From the NCBI RefSeq assembly GCF_002153605.1, contig NZ_JOPG01000019.1:1-61859 (forward strand): 61,859 nucleotides of DNA, in the 5' to 3' direction. The position numbers were made by a program, and so were the translations under genes. Position 1 is the first letter of the stretch. The number at the start of each line of letters is the position of its first letter. This DNA is from Acetobacter malorum. GTDB taxonomy: Bacteria; Pseudomonadota; Alphaproteobacteria; Acetobacterales; Acetobacteraceae. Of the stretch, positions 43,471-51,675 are shown one piece after another. Under the pieces are notes generated by a model. The model did no database searches. It was not told where the DNA came from and saw only the letters and a program-made list of their open reading frames with translations.

Positions 43471-45060
43471 TCAGGCAGTCAGTTCTTCGGGTTCTGCACG
43501 GTCTCTTTTGACCAGCAGTTTGTTCAGCGCATGCACGTATGCGCGCACTGCAGACACCACCGTATCGGCATCCGCACCCTGACCGTCCACCAGTTTGCCG
43601 TCTTCTTCCAGACGCACGGTGGTGCGGGCCTGCGCGTCCGTGCCTTCCGTAACTGCGCCAACAGAGAACAGCGCCAGACGGGCCTCATGCGGGAAGGCGC
43701 TGCGCAGGGCGTTGAAGGCAGCATCTACCGGACCGTTGCCGGTTGCTTCGGCTTCAACCGTCTTACCATCCACCTGCAGGGACAGCGTGACGTTGGACGG
43801 CTTGCCGGAGCAGGAGGTCAGGCTGAGTGCGCCAAAGCGGATATGCTCGTTATCGCGCACTTCATCGTCCACCAGCGCGACGATGTCTTCGTCGTAAACA
43901 GCCTTTTTCTTGTCAGCCAGATCCTTGAAGCGGACAAAGGCATCATTCAGCTTGGCGTCATCCAGATCGCCATAACCCAGAGCTTTCAGCTTGTCGCGGA
44001 AGGCCGCGCGGCCGGAATGCTTGCCCATGATCAGGGAGGAGCGGGTCCAGCCCACGCTTTCCGGCGTCATGATTTCATAGGTTGCAGCGTTTTTCAGCAC
44101 GCCGTCCTGATGGATGCCGCTTTCATGCGCAAAGGCGTTCCGGCCCACAATGGCCTTGTTGGGCTGCACGTCAAAGCTGGTGATGGTGGCCAGCATGCGG
44201 GAGACCTTCAACAGGCTTTCCGAATGGATGCCGGTGGTGAAGGGATACTGGTCATGCCGCGTGCGGATGGCCATGACGATTTCTTCCAGCGCGGCATTCC
44301 CGGCGCGTTCGCCAATGCCGTTGATGGTGCATTCAATCTGCCGGGCCCCGCCGCGTACGGAGGCCAGTGTGTTGGCCACGCCCAGACCAAGGTCATTATG
44401 GTTGTGGGCCGAGAAAATGACCTGATCCGCCCCCGGCACGCGTTCCACCAGCATGGAGAAAATGCGTTCCATGTCTTCCGGCGTGGCGTAGCCCACGGTG
44501 TCGGGGATGTTGATGGTGGTGGCACCTGCCTTGATGGCAGCTTCCACACAGCGGCACAGGAAGTCCGGCTCCGTGCGGGAGCCATCCTCTGCGGACCATT
44601 CCACATCATCCGTCAGATTACGGGCGGCGGTGTTGCCGGTGGTGATCAGGTCCAGAACCGTCTCCGGCTCCATCCGCAGCTTGTATTTCATGTGCAGCGG
44701 AGAGGTGGAGATAAAGTTGTGAATGCGCTTGCGCTCTGCCGGGGCCAGAGCCTCACCGGCTGCAGCAATGTCTTTCGCGCCACCGGAGCGGGCCAGTGCG
44801 CAGATCACGGAGCCTTTGGTGTGCTGCGCAATCTGGTGGACGGACTCGAAGTCCCCTTTGGAGGCAACGGGGAAGCCGGCCTCAATCACATCCACGCCCA
44901 GTGCCGCGAGGGCTTCTGCCATGCGCAGCTTTTCCGCCAGATTCATGGAGAAGCCGGGGGACTGCTCGCCATCGCGCAGCGTGGTGTCAAAAATGATGAC
45001 ACGGTCGGCAGGCAGACGGCCAAAGGAGGGATGATTGATAATGGTGGAGCTGGCTGACAT
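43471..45060 (-). CDS. leuA: 2-isopropylmalate synthase
   Basis: First committed step of leucine biosynthesis: condenses acetyl-CoA with 2-oxoisovalerate. The protein (529 residues) has the DRE-TIM catalytic barrel with VIIFDTTLRDGEQSPGFSM, EAGFPVASKGDFE, SAHNHNDLGLGVANTLASVRGGARQIE and GERAGNAALEEIVMA. The C-terminal LeuA dimer/regulatory domain (SLTSCSGKPSNVTLSLQVDG..EATGNGPVDAAFNAL) is the leucine feedback site. ATG 45060 has AAGGACAG upstream; an in-frame ATG at 45102 is less likely. A leucine-rich leader ORF and stem-loops lie upstream, indicating attenuation control. Confidence 0.96.
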   Translation of the reverse strand: MSASSTIINHPSFGRLPADRVIIFDTTLRDGEQSPGFSMNLAEKLRMAEALAALGVDVIEAGFPVASKGDFESVHQIAQHTKGSVICALARSGGAKDIAAAGEALAPAERKRIHNFISTSPLHMKYKLRMEPETVLDLITTGNTAARNLTDDVEWSAEDGSRTEPDFLCRCVEAAIKAGATTINIPDTVGYATPEDMERIFSMLVERVPGADQVIFSAHNHNDLGLGVANTLASVRGGARQIECTINGIGERAGNAALEEIVMAIRTRHDQYPFTTGIHSESLLKVSRMLATITSFDVQPNKAIVGRNAFAHESGIHQDGVLKNAATYEIMTPESVGWTRSSLIMGKHSGRAAFRDKLKALGYGDLDDAKLNDAFVRFKDLADKKKAVYDEDIVALVDDEVRDNEHIRFGALSLTSCSGKPSNVTLSLQVDGKTVEAEATGNGPVDAAFNALRSAFPHEARLALFSVGAVTEGTDAQARTTVRLEEDGKLVDGQGADADTVVSAVRAYVHALNKLLVKRDRAEPEELTA

Positions 45061-45154
45061 CGGAAACTGTCCTTGAAATCGGTCTTGTCTGGTTTCTGGC
45101 ATGCGGGTCAGGCACGCCGGTATCCGCTATGGATACAAAGGCTCATTCGTCTTC

Positions 45155-45197
45155 CCCCTAAGCGCGACAGCACAAGGCCGCCCAGATCGCTCAGGGG
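45155..45197 (-). promoter_or_regulatory. Stem-loop overlapping the stop codon of the leu leader ORF
   Basis: On the minus strand CCCCTGAGCG (45197-45188, containing the leader's Pro codon and TGA stop) pairs with CGCTTAGGGG (45164-45155), 10 bp with one G-U. Ribosome stalling at upstream Leu codons would leave it free to form; completing the leader would disrupt it. Further downstream short hairpins (GTATCC/GGATAC near 45117-45137) exist, but I see no classical U-tract terminator. Confidence 0.6.
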
Positions 45198-45298
45198 CAG
45201 ATTAGTCGAAGAAGAAGGTCCAGACGTGTGGCCACGCCGCCCGCCTGCGCCGCGTTGCGGCACAGCAGAGACTCGGACGTGAACCAGACGGAATTCAT
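45191..45298 (-). CDS. Leucine-rich leader peptide of leuA
   Basis: A 35-codon ORF between ctaA and leuA. Its end reads RLDLLLRLICP then stop, with five Leu codons within eight positions (CTG GAC CTT CTT CTT CGA CTA), plus a CTG CTG pair earlier. This is the hallmark of a leu attenuator leader. The ATG lies only about 7 bases after a -10-like TATTGT, so the transcript may start at or next to the AUG and be translated without a Shine-Dalgarno, as known for the Sinorhizobium trpL leader. Identification is from position and Leu-codon clustering; expression is not shown. Confidence 0.75.
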   Translation of the reverse strand: MNSVWFTSESLLCRNAAQAGGVATRLDLLLRLICP

Positions 45299-45305
45299 GG
45301 CGGGC

Positions 45306-45333
45306 ACAATACAGACGGATTCGGTAAAAGCAA
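45306..45333 (-). promoter_or_regulatory. Candidate promoter for the leu leader and leuA
   Basis: On the minus strand TTGCTT (45333-45328) and TATTGT (45311-45306) are spaced by 16 bases. The predicted start falls at or within a few bases of the leader ATG (45298). Confidence 0.55.
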
Positions 45334-45335
45334 CA

Positions 45336-46412
45336 CTAGTTTGCGCGCTGTCCGCGCAGGCAATGCAGGGTGTAGAGCATGACGCCCAGCAATACGGCGG
45401 CGAAGGTCTGATGCACAGCCCCGGCCCAGACCGGCACAACCAGCAGCAGGGTAGTCACTCCCAGTGCATACTGGATCAGCACCGCCCAGCCCAGCAGCAT
45501 GATGGCGTTATGCGCCTTGCTGCCAAGGGTGGCACTCCGCAGGCCGAACAGCAGAACCGCGCCAATGCTCAGCGCCGTCAGGGTTGCCAGCAGACGGTGG
45601 TCAAACTGAATGGCCGCCTTGTTATCCACCAGATTCATCCAGAAGGGGGAAAGACGGGCGTATTCCGTCGGGATCAGGTGTCCGTCCATCAGCGGGAAGG
45701 TGTTGTAGACAAAGCCCGCATGCTTACCTGCGGTAAAGCCACCGGCGACAATGGTGATGCAGATCAGGCAGAGCGCCAGCCAGACCAGCCGTTTGGTGCG
45801 CGTGCCCTCGGCGGAGGGGGCGACCACCTGCGGGGTGGGCCAGCGGATGGAAAGGGCTGTCCACAGGATGGCGAGATACAGGGCAAGGGCGGCACTCAGA
45901 TGCAGCACCAGCCGCACCGGCTCCACTGCCGTGCTGTCCGGCCGGAAGCCGGAGGCCACCATGAACCAGCCAATGGCCCCCTGCATGGCGCCGAGAATGA
46001 AGAACACAAACAGGCGCAGCGCCAGCGCACGGGTAATCATGCCCCGGATGGTGAACCAGATGAGCGGCAGCAGCAGCACAAGGCCCATCAGGCGGCCCCA
46101 GAAGCGGTGAATCCACTCGGCCCAGAAAATTCTCTGGAAGCCTTCCAGCCCGAAGCCTTCATGCTGAAGGTGATATTGCGGGATGGTCTGATACAGCGCG
46201 AACAGCCGCTCCCACTCAGCATGAGAAAGCGGAGGAATAAACCCGCTGACAGGTTGCCAGTCCATAATGGACAGGCCAGAGCCCGTCAGGCGCGTGACAC
46301 CGCCAATGGCAATCATGCCCAGCAGCATGAAGCACAGCAGGAACAGCCAGTTGGAAATCAGGCGGCGGTGGTTGGGGGCCATATCGGCATAGCGCGGAGG
46401 AGAGGAGGACAT
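45336..46412 (-). CDS. ctaA: Haem A synthase (COX15/CtaA)
   Basis: Inner-membrane monooxygenase that converts haem O to haem A for a-type terminal oxidases. About 358 residues with eight membrane helices. Signatures are [54 protein letters not shown] with the conserved His, [69 protein letters not shown] and [16 protein letters not shown] chose ATG 46412 ([17 protein letters not shown]); GGAG-rich sequence is absent but the N-terminus fits. It is divergent from the VTT-domain gene and reads toward leuA. Confidence 0.94.
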   Translation of the reverse strand: MSSSPPRYADMAPNHRRLISNWLFLLCFMLLGMIAIGGVTRLTGSGLSIMDWQPVSGFIPPLSHAEWERLFALYQTIPQYHLQHEGFGLEGFQRIFWAEWIHRFWGRLMGLVLLLPLIWFTIRGMITRALALRLFVFFILGAMQGAIGWFMVASGFRPDSTAVEPVRLVLHLSAALALYLAILWTALSIRWPTPQVVAPSAEGTRTKRLVWLALCLICITIVAGGFTAGKHAGFVYNTFPLMDGHLIPTEYARLSPFWMNLVDNKAAIQFDHRLLATLTALSIGAVLLFGLRSATLGSKAHNAIMLLGWAVLIQYALGVTTLLLVVPVWAGAVHQTFAAVLLGVMLYTLHCLRGQRAN

Positions 46413-46483
46413 GGCACCCTTTGGCCTGTGTTGTGTCTGGATATAAGGGGGTTTAAACCCTGCTTGCGGCTGGCGGCAAGAAG

Positions 46484-47206
46484 ATGGTACCAGCCGGCAG
46501 GATGGAACAGACACCTCCCTCCGCCGCGCGGCCTGTTTTCCGGTTTTTGCGCCCTGCGCTGATGCTGGCCTTTCTGGTCGCGGGGGCCGTAGTGCTGCGC
46601 GCCGTGCCGGGCCTGCGGCATGTGCTGGAAAGTACGGCGCTGCTGCGGGATGGCGCAGGGGGGCGCGTGGTGTTTCTGGCCGGTGCGTCTGTCTGGTGTG
46701 CGTTTGGTCTGCCCCGGCAGGTTGCGGGCTTTGCTGCCGGGCTGGCTTATGGTGCCCTCGAGGGCACGGTGCTGATTACCGTTGCATCGACAGCCGGATG
46801 TGTGGCTGGCTTTTTCTGGGCGCGCTGGGGCGGGCGGCAATGGGCGCAGGCCCGGCTTGGGGCGCGCTTTGCCCGGCTGGACGCCATGCTGAGCCGCCAG
46901 CCTTTTCTGAGTATCCTTACATTGCGTTTGCTGCCGGTTGGGTCAGCCTTGTTGCTGAACCTGCTTGGGGGCGTCTCCGGCATCGGCGTGGTGCCTTTTA
47001 CCCTGGCGACCGTGCTGGGCGGCCTGCCGCAGAACGTGGTGGCCGTGCTGCTGGGGGCCGGTGTGCGGGTTGACGCTGTGTGGCAGTTTGTGCTTGGCGG
47101 GGGCCTGTTTGTCGCCTCAGGCATACTGGGTGTGTGGCTGCTGCGTCGGGCGCAGGTGGGCCGCATGGTGCAGGATGCAAACCGGGCCGACCAGCCAGAC
47201 GTGTAG
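46484..47206 (+). CDS. TVP38/TMEM64 (VTT-domain) membrane protein
   Basis: A 240-residue polytopic membrane protein of the DedA/VTT superfamily, a group linked to lipid scrambling or transport, with no proven role for this subfamily. Membrane segments are [114 protein letters not shown] and a last helix near [18 protein letters not shown]. The [16 protein letters not shown] segment and the internal G-rich helix are typical. Start could be ATG 46484 or 46502; neither has a strong Shine-Dalgarno. Confidence 0.82.
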   Translation: MVPAGRMEQTPPSAARPVFRFLRPALMLAFLVAGAVVLRAVPGLRHVLESTALLRDGAGGRVVFLAGASVWCAFGLPRQVAGFAAGLAYGALEGTVLITVASTAGCVAGFFWARWGGRQWAQARLGARFARLDAMLSRQPFLSILTLRLLPVGSALLLNLLGGVSGIGVVPFTLATVLGGLPQNVVAVLLGAGVRVDAVWQFVLGGGLFVASGILGVWLLRRAQVGRMVQDANRADQPDV

Positions 47207-47337
47207 GAACCTGCCTCATCAGGAGCGGCATCACAAAGATGCTGCATTTCTGTTCTTCGTTTTTGCCTCTGTCCTGTCAGGGCGATGTCCTGTTCAGTCT
47301 TTCCTTTGCCCCTCTTTTTTCTTTCCGGAGCGCCACG

Positions 47338-48621
47338 ATGGCATCTGCCACCGTCTCACGAGAGCCTGTTTCTGCCATTTTCCCTAACGGGGTGCCGGGC
47401 TGGCTCCCCCTTCTGCTGGGGTTTCTGACAGCTGTTGGACCCATTTCCACAGATATTTATCTGCCAGCGTTTCCCGCTATGGAGCAGTCTCTGCATACCA
47501 CGGCGGGGAATGTGCAGATGACGCTGTCCATCTGGTTTGTCGGGCTGGCAATCGGGCAGATTACCATGGGGCCGCTGGCAGACCGGTACGGGCGGCGCTG
47601 GCCCATGTTGGCTGGCAATCTGATTTACGGTCTGGCGTCAGCGGTCTGTGCATTTGCGCCGGATATCATCACTTTTTCCATCGCCCGGTTTGTGGCGTCC
47701 ATTGGGGCCTCGGCCAGTCTGGTCATCCCCACGGCCTGTGTGCGTGATATTGTGCCAGACCGGAATGCCGGGGCTAAAATGCTGTCTCAACTGGTGATGG
47801 TGATGGGCGTTGTGCCCATTCTGGCCCCCATGCTGGGCGGGATGGTTGTGGCCGTCACCTCATGGCGCATCATCTTCTGGGCGTCTGCGGTGTACGGGCT
47901 GCTGTGCGTTGTGCTGGTGCTGTGGGTGCTGCCGGAAACGCTGCCGTACCAAAAGCGCGTCTCTCTTTCTCCCATGACGCTGGTCACCCGTTATCTGACT
48001 CTGCTGCGGGATCGGTCTTTTAGCGCCCATGCGCTGATCACAGGTTTTTCCACCTTCATGCAGTTCAGCTATCTGACGGCGGCATCCTTTGTCTTCATCA
48101 AGATTTTCGGGTTCACGCCGTTCCGCTTCTCCATGCTGTTTGGCATTTTTTCCGTGTTCATGATCGGCGCATCCCAGTTGAACGGGGTGCTGGTGGGGCG
48201 GATCGACTCGGCCAGACTGCTGGTTATGGCCGTGCTGGTGGCCGTGCTGGGTGGCGCGCTGGTGGTGGCTGTCAGTCTGTGGGGGGATTGGTATGCAAGT
48301 GCGGAATGGCGCAAACATTACGAAGTGTGGTTCCTTATTGCCACAATGGTGCTCACCCTCGCGCCGACGGGCTTTATCTTCCCTAATGGCATGATGGGCG
48401 CACTGGCGGACCACCCCAGCCTGGCAGGGGCAGCGGCCGCGCTGGCGGGTACCATGCAGTATGTGCTGGGTGCGCTGGCCGGGGCCGTGCTGGGGATGTT
48501 CCCCACAACATCGGCTCTGCCTATGGCGGGCTGTATGTTTTTTGGTACATTAATGATGCTGGTCATGTGTGCATTCCGCCCCGGCGGGCTGAGCGGCACC
48601 AGCGGCCACCAGAGCGACTGA
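47338..48621 (+). CDS. MFS multidrug transporter (Bcr/CflA type)
   Basis: Inner-membrane proton antiporter of the drug-resistance major facilitator group, 427 residues with about twelve helices. Bcr/CflA features are GPISTDIYLPAFPAMEQSL, QMTLSIWFVGLAIGQITMGPLADRYGRRWPMLAGNLIYGLAS, IARFVASIGASASLVIPTACVRDIV, and PILAPMLGGMVV (antiporter motif C region). ATG 47338 has CCGGAG upstream and gives MASATVSREPV; the frame is open earlier. Upstream is the VTT gene, 131 bp away. The substrate is unknown. Confidence 0.92.
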   Translation: MASATVSREPVSAIFPNGVPGWLPLLLGFLTAVGPISTDIYLPAFPAMEQSLHTTAGNVQMTLSIWFVGLAIGQITMGPLADRYGRRWPMLAGNLIYGLASAVCAFAPDIITFSIARFVASIGASASLVIPTACVRDIVPDRNAGAKMLSQLVMVMGVVPILAPMLGGMVVAVTSWRIIFWASAVYGLLCVVLVLWVLPETLPYQKRVSLSPMTLVTRYLTLLRDRSFSAHALITGFSTFMQFSYLTAASFVFIKIFGFTPFRFSMLFGIFSVFMIGASQLNGVLVGRIDSARLLVMAVLVAVLGGALVVAVSLWGDWYASAEWRKHYEVWFLIATMVLTLAPTGFIFPNGMMGALADHPSLAGAAAALAGTMQYVLGALAGAVLGMFPTTSALPMAGCMFFGTLMMLVMCAFRPGGLSGTSGHQSD

Positions 48622-48680
48622 GGCAAATACGGGCGCTGTGCCCTGACGCCGCAGGCAACGTGAGACGGAGCTAGGACGGC

Positions 48681-50912
48681 ATGGCACGGCATCCCGCAAG
48701 ACGGGCCCATATTCTGGCACTGATTGGTGCCGGTCTGCTTATTGTCACGTTCGGGACTATGGGCATTGAGCTTGGGAACGAAATGGCCCGCCATGGTGAT
48801 CTGGACCGCCAGAGCACCGCTGCGGGCAGCTACCTGCGTAACCTGCACCATGCGACGAGCGAGGCCCGGATCTGCCATTATGCCTGGCTGGCCAAAGGGC
48901 AGGAGCGGGACCAGACCTGTTATGAGCGTGCCATAGCTCAGCTTGGCACGGCACGGCAGGAGTTTACGGCGTTCAAGGCCGTCCAGAAGCGGGAAGGCAG
49001 CGAGCGGTCCGAACCGCTGAGCGCTGTTGATACCGGTCTGGCGCAGATTGCAGGCTGGAAGACCACCGGGGGCGCTATGCCGGACGGGGGTGAGCAGGTT
49101 CTGGCCACTCTGGATGATAATCTCTCCGTTCTCAGCCGCGTCAGCACGCTGGATCAGGCAGACCGTGTGGCCAATATGCTGCGTAATACCAGCTGGCAGC
49201 GGCGTCTGGGGCTTCTTGGTATTCTGACCGGTGTGCTCAGCCTGATTTCCGCAGGCTGGGTTCTGGACCGGTCCTCTCTTGCAGCTGCAAGGGCGGAAGC
49301 GTCCTCGCGTGATCTGGCGTTGCGTCTGCGCGCCACACTGGACAGCCTGAGTCTCGGTGTTGCGGTGTTCGGTGCGGATGGCCGCCTGTGGCACTGGAAC
49401 GAGCAGCTGCGCACGGTGCTGGGGCTTGAAAAGGATTTTCTGAAGCTCGGCTTGTCTTACGAGGAACTGAGTGCGGTTCTGGTCGTGGGGGGCGTCCCCC
49501 TGCTGGAGCCGTTCGAGCATATTGAGGCCAGCCTGTTGCGCGGGGAATCTGCGCCGCCGGTCATGGTGGAATGCAACGGGATCAATGGCGCGGATCTGGA
49601 ACTGTGCCGCACCCTGTTCTTTGCGCCGGATGGCGCTGCGGAACGCCGGGGCTTTGTGCTGACAGCCGCGGACATCACCCTCCGCCTGCGCAGTGAGCGC
49701 GCTCTGGGTGAAGCGCAGAAACTCCGTGCCCTTGGCCAGCTGACTGCGGGTATTGCGCATGATTTCAAAAATCTGCTCACCGTTATTCTGGGTAATCTGG
49801 AACTGGCGGCGGACCATGACCAGCCGGACCATGTGGAGCAGCGGCAGGAATACCTTTCCGCAGCCACCCACGCCGGGCGTCGGTCCGAGGCGCTGACGGG
49901 CCAGTTGCTTTCCTTCATGCGGCGGCAGAGCACCACGCCGGATTCTCTTTCTCTGGCCGATCTGTTCTCGTTTCTAAGCGGCTTGCTGGGGCGGATTATC
50001 GGCTCCCGTATTGTGGTGGAATGTGGGGATGTCTCGGGCGTGTGGTCTGTGCGGGCGGACCCGGCTCAGCTTGAAAGTGCTGTGCTGAATCTGGCCATCA
50101 ATGCGCGGGATGCCATGCCCACAGGCGGGCGTCTGCGCATTGCGGCGCGGAATGTCACGTTTCCTGTCAATGCCGATCTGATGAGCCTGCCGGTGGAGGA
50201 AGGCCGCACAATGCGCGTGGTGTCCGACCCCACGCCGCTGACAGCCGGGGACTGGGTGCGGCTGGACGTGATTGATAGCGGCAGCGGCATGACGCAGGAA
50301 GTTCTGGCGCATCTGTTTGAACCCTTCTTCACCACCAAGAGCGAGGGCGCGGGCACAGGGCTGGGGATGGCTATGGTCCTGGCGTTTTCTCAGCAGGCGC
50401 GTGGGCGTGTGGTTGTGGCGACCGGCGCATCCTGTGGCACGGAGGTCTCGTTGTGGCTTCCCCGCGCTGTGACGGATGTGAAAGAGGTCGTGCTGCCCAA
50501 ATGCGCACCGGCGGCACAGGTGCAGGAACGACAGATGCAGGTTCTGGTGGTGGAAGATGATGCCGCCATTCGGGATATTGTCGTCACCATTCTGGGCATG
50601 GCCGGGCACCGGGTGCTGGAAGCCGGTGATGGAGAGCAGGCCTTTGACGTAGCCGCTGCTGCCAAAGGACGGATTGATCTGCTGGTGACAGATATTCAGC
50701 TCCCCGGCCCGCTGGATGGCGTGACGCTTTCCCGCGTGCTGGCCGGGCGCGATGCCGGTCTGGCTGTGGTCTATATGTCGGGTGAACTTACGCCGGACAG
50801 CCCGCCGCCACCCGGTGCGCTGAAGGGGGCGCGACTGCTGCCCAAGCCTTTCCGCCGAGATGGCCTGATGCAGGCGGTGACAGATGCTCTGAGCGCCCGG
50901 GCGGGGGCCTGA
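48681..50912 (+). CDS. Hybrid sensor histidine kinase with C-terminal receiver
   Basis: A 743-residue membrane-bound hybrid kinase. Helix 1 is about residues 10-31, a periplasmic sensor region follows to about 175, and helix 2 is about 176-194. Then comes a PAS-like domain (LRATLDSLSLGVAVFGADGRLWHWNEQL), a HisKA domain with H360 in LTAGIAHDFKNLLTVIL, and an ATPase domain with N-box LNLAINARDAM, DSGSGM, LFEPFFTTK and GTGLGMAMV. A receiver with phosphoacceptor D671 (LLVTDIQLPG) ends the protein. No response regulator gene is adjacent, so it is an orphan; the terminal receiver may act alone or phosphorelay elsewhere. The periplasmic part has no recognisable ligand domain. Confidence 0.92.
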   Translation: MARHPARRAHILALIGAGLLIVTFGTMGIELGNEMARHGDLDRQSTAAGSYLRNLHHATSEARICHYAWLAKGQERDQTCYERAIAQLGTARQEFTAFKAVQKREGSERSEPLSAVDTGLAQIAGWKTTGGAMPDGGEQVLATLDDNLSVLSRVSTLDQADRVANMLRNTSWQRRLGLLGILTGVLSLISAGWVLDRSSLAAARAEASSRDLALRLRATLDSLSLGVAVFGADGRLWHWNEQLRTVLGLEKDFLKLGLSYEELSAVLVVGGVPLLEPFEHIEASLLRGESAPPVMVECNGINGADLELCRTLFFAPDGAAERRGFVLTAADITLRLRSERALGEAQKLRALGQLTAGIAHDFKNLLTVILGNLELAADHDQPDHVEQRQEYLSAATHAGRRSEALTGQLLSFMRRQSTTPDSLSLADLFSFLSGLLGRIIGSRIVVECGDVSGVWSVRADPAQLESAVLNLAINARDAMPTGGRLRIAARNVTFPVNADLMSLPVEEGRTMRVVSDPTPLTAGDWVRLDVIDSGSGMTQEVLAHLFEPFFTTKSEGAGTGLGMAMVLAFSQQARGRVVVATGASCGTEVSLWLPRAVTDVKEVVLPKCAPAAQVQERQMQVLVVEDDAAIRDIVVTILGMAGHRVLEAGDGEQAFDVAAAAKGRIDLLVTDIQLPGPLDGVTLSRVLAGRDAGLAVVYMSGELTPDSPPPPGALKGARLLPKPFRRDGLMQAVTDALSARAGA

Positions 50913-50997
50913 CCCCCATCCTTTCTCTCTTGCGGAAGGGGGAGGGGCGGGCTAGAGCGTGTGCCGCAAAAACCATCGGAAAAGGACACCACGGGCC

Positions 50998-51531
50998 ATG
51001 ACGCAGCACGAGGATATCGACCTGAAGCGTTATATTCGGAACATTCCCGATTTTCCGAAACCGGGTATCCTGTTCTACGATATTTCCACGCTGATGCGTG
51101 AGCCGGATGCCTGGCAGATTACCATGGGCCGTCTGGCACGCCAGATTGCACCGTGGGAGCCGGATATGCTGGCTGCTGTGGAATCCCGCGGATTTCTGAC
51201 GGCTGCTCCACTGGCGGACCGCCTTGGCTGTGGCATGCTGATGTTGCGCAAACCGGGCAAACTGCCGGGTGCAACCATCTCCCATACCTATGATCTGGAA
51301 TATGGCAGTGATACACTGCAAATTCAGGCGGATGCCATTAAGCCCGGCCAGCGCGTTGTGGTGATGGATGATCTGCTGGCAACCGGCGGCACGCTCTCAG
51401 CCTCTGTCACGCTGCTGCAAAAAGCCGGCGCCAATGTGGTGGGCGCATCTGTGCTGGTGGAACTGACGGGCCTTGGCGGGCGCGCAAAAGTGGATGCGCC
51501 TGTTAAAACCCTGCTGTCTTACGACGAATAA
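50998..51531 (+). CDS. apt: Adenine phosphoribosyltransferase
   Basis: Purine salvage enzyme converting adenine and PRPP to AMP. The 177-residue protein reads [23 protein letters not shown] near the N-terminus (family signature), [33 protein letters not shown], and the PRPP-binding loop [21 protein letters not shown] 50998 follows AAAGGACACC. It stands downstream of the hybrid kinase with an 85-bp gap, apparently independent. Confidence 0.95.
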   Translation: MTQHEDIDLKRYIRNIPDFPKPGILFYDISTLMREPDAWQITMGRLARQIAPWEPDMLAAVESRGFLTAAPLADRLGCGMLMLRKPGKLPGATISHTYDLEYGSDTLQIQADAIKPGQRVVVMDDLLATGGTLSASVTLLQKAGANVVGASVLVELTGLGGRAKVDAPVKTLLSYDE

Positions 51532-51596
51532 AACACGACCAGCCCTGCTGTGCCTGTGACGCCTGCCTGTCAGGCATAGCGGGCATAGTAAGGTGT

Positions 51597-51662
51597 GAAT
51601 ACGTTTTTAAGTTGCCGTGAGCTATGAAGGCTGCATGGCAGGTATTTCCATAGAATACGTTT
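51597..51662 (+). repeat. Direct repeat GAATACGTTT upstream of the FUSC gene
   Basis: GAATACGTTT occurs at 51597-51606 and again at 51653-51662, 56 bp apart, just before the FUSC start. The second copy also forms a GTATT-N7-AATAC dyad with 51642-51646. A pair of regulator sites is possible. Confidence 0.5.
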
Positions 51663-51675
51663 GGCTGAGTGCTGC

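Noticed and set aside
43462..45057. Plus-strand open frame of 531 codons opposite leuA
   Set aside because: Mirror of the conserved leuA coding strand, with no ribosome-binding site or recognisable domain.
48318..49871. Minus-strand open frame of 517 codons across the MFS/histidine kinase junction
   Set aside because: Spans two well-supported genes on the other strand and lacks any motif.
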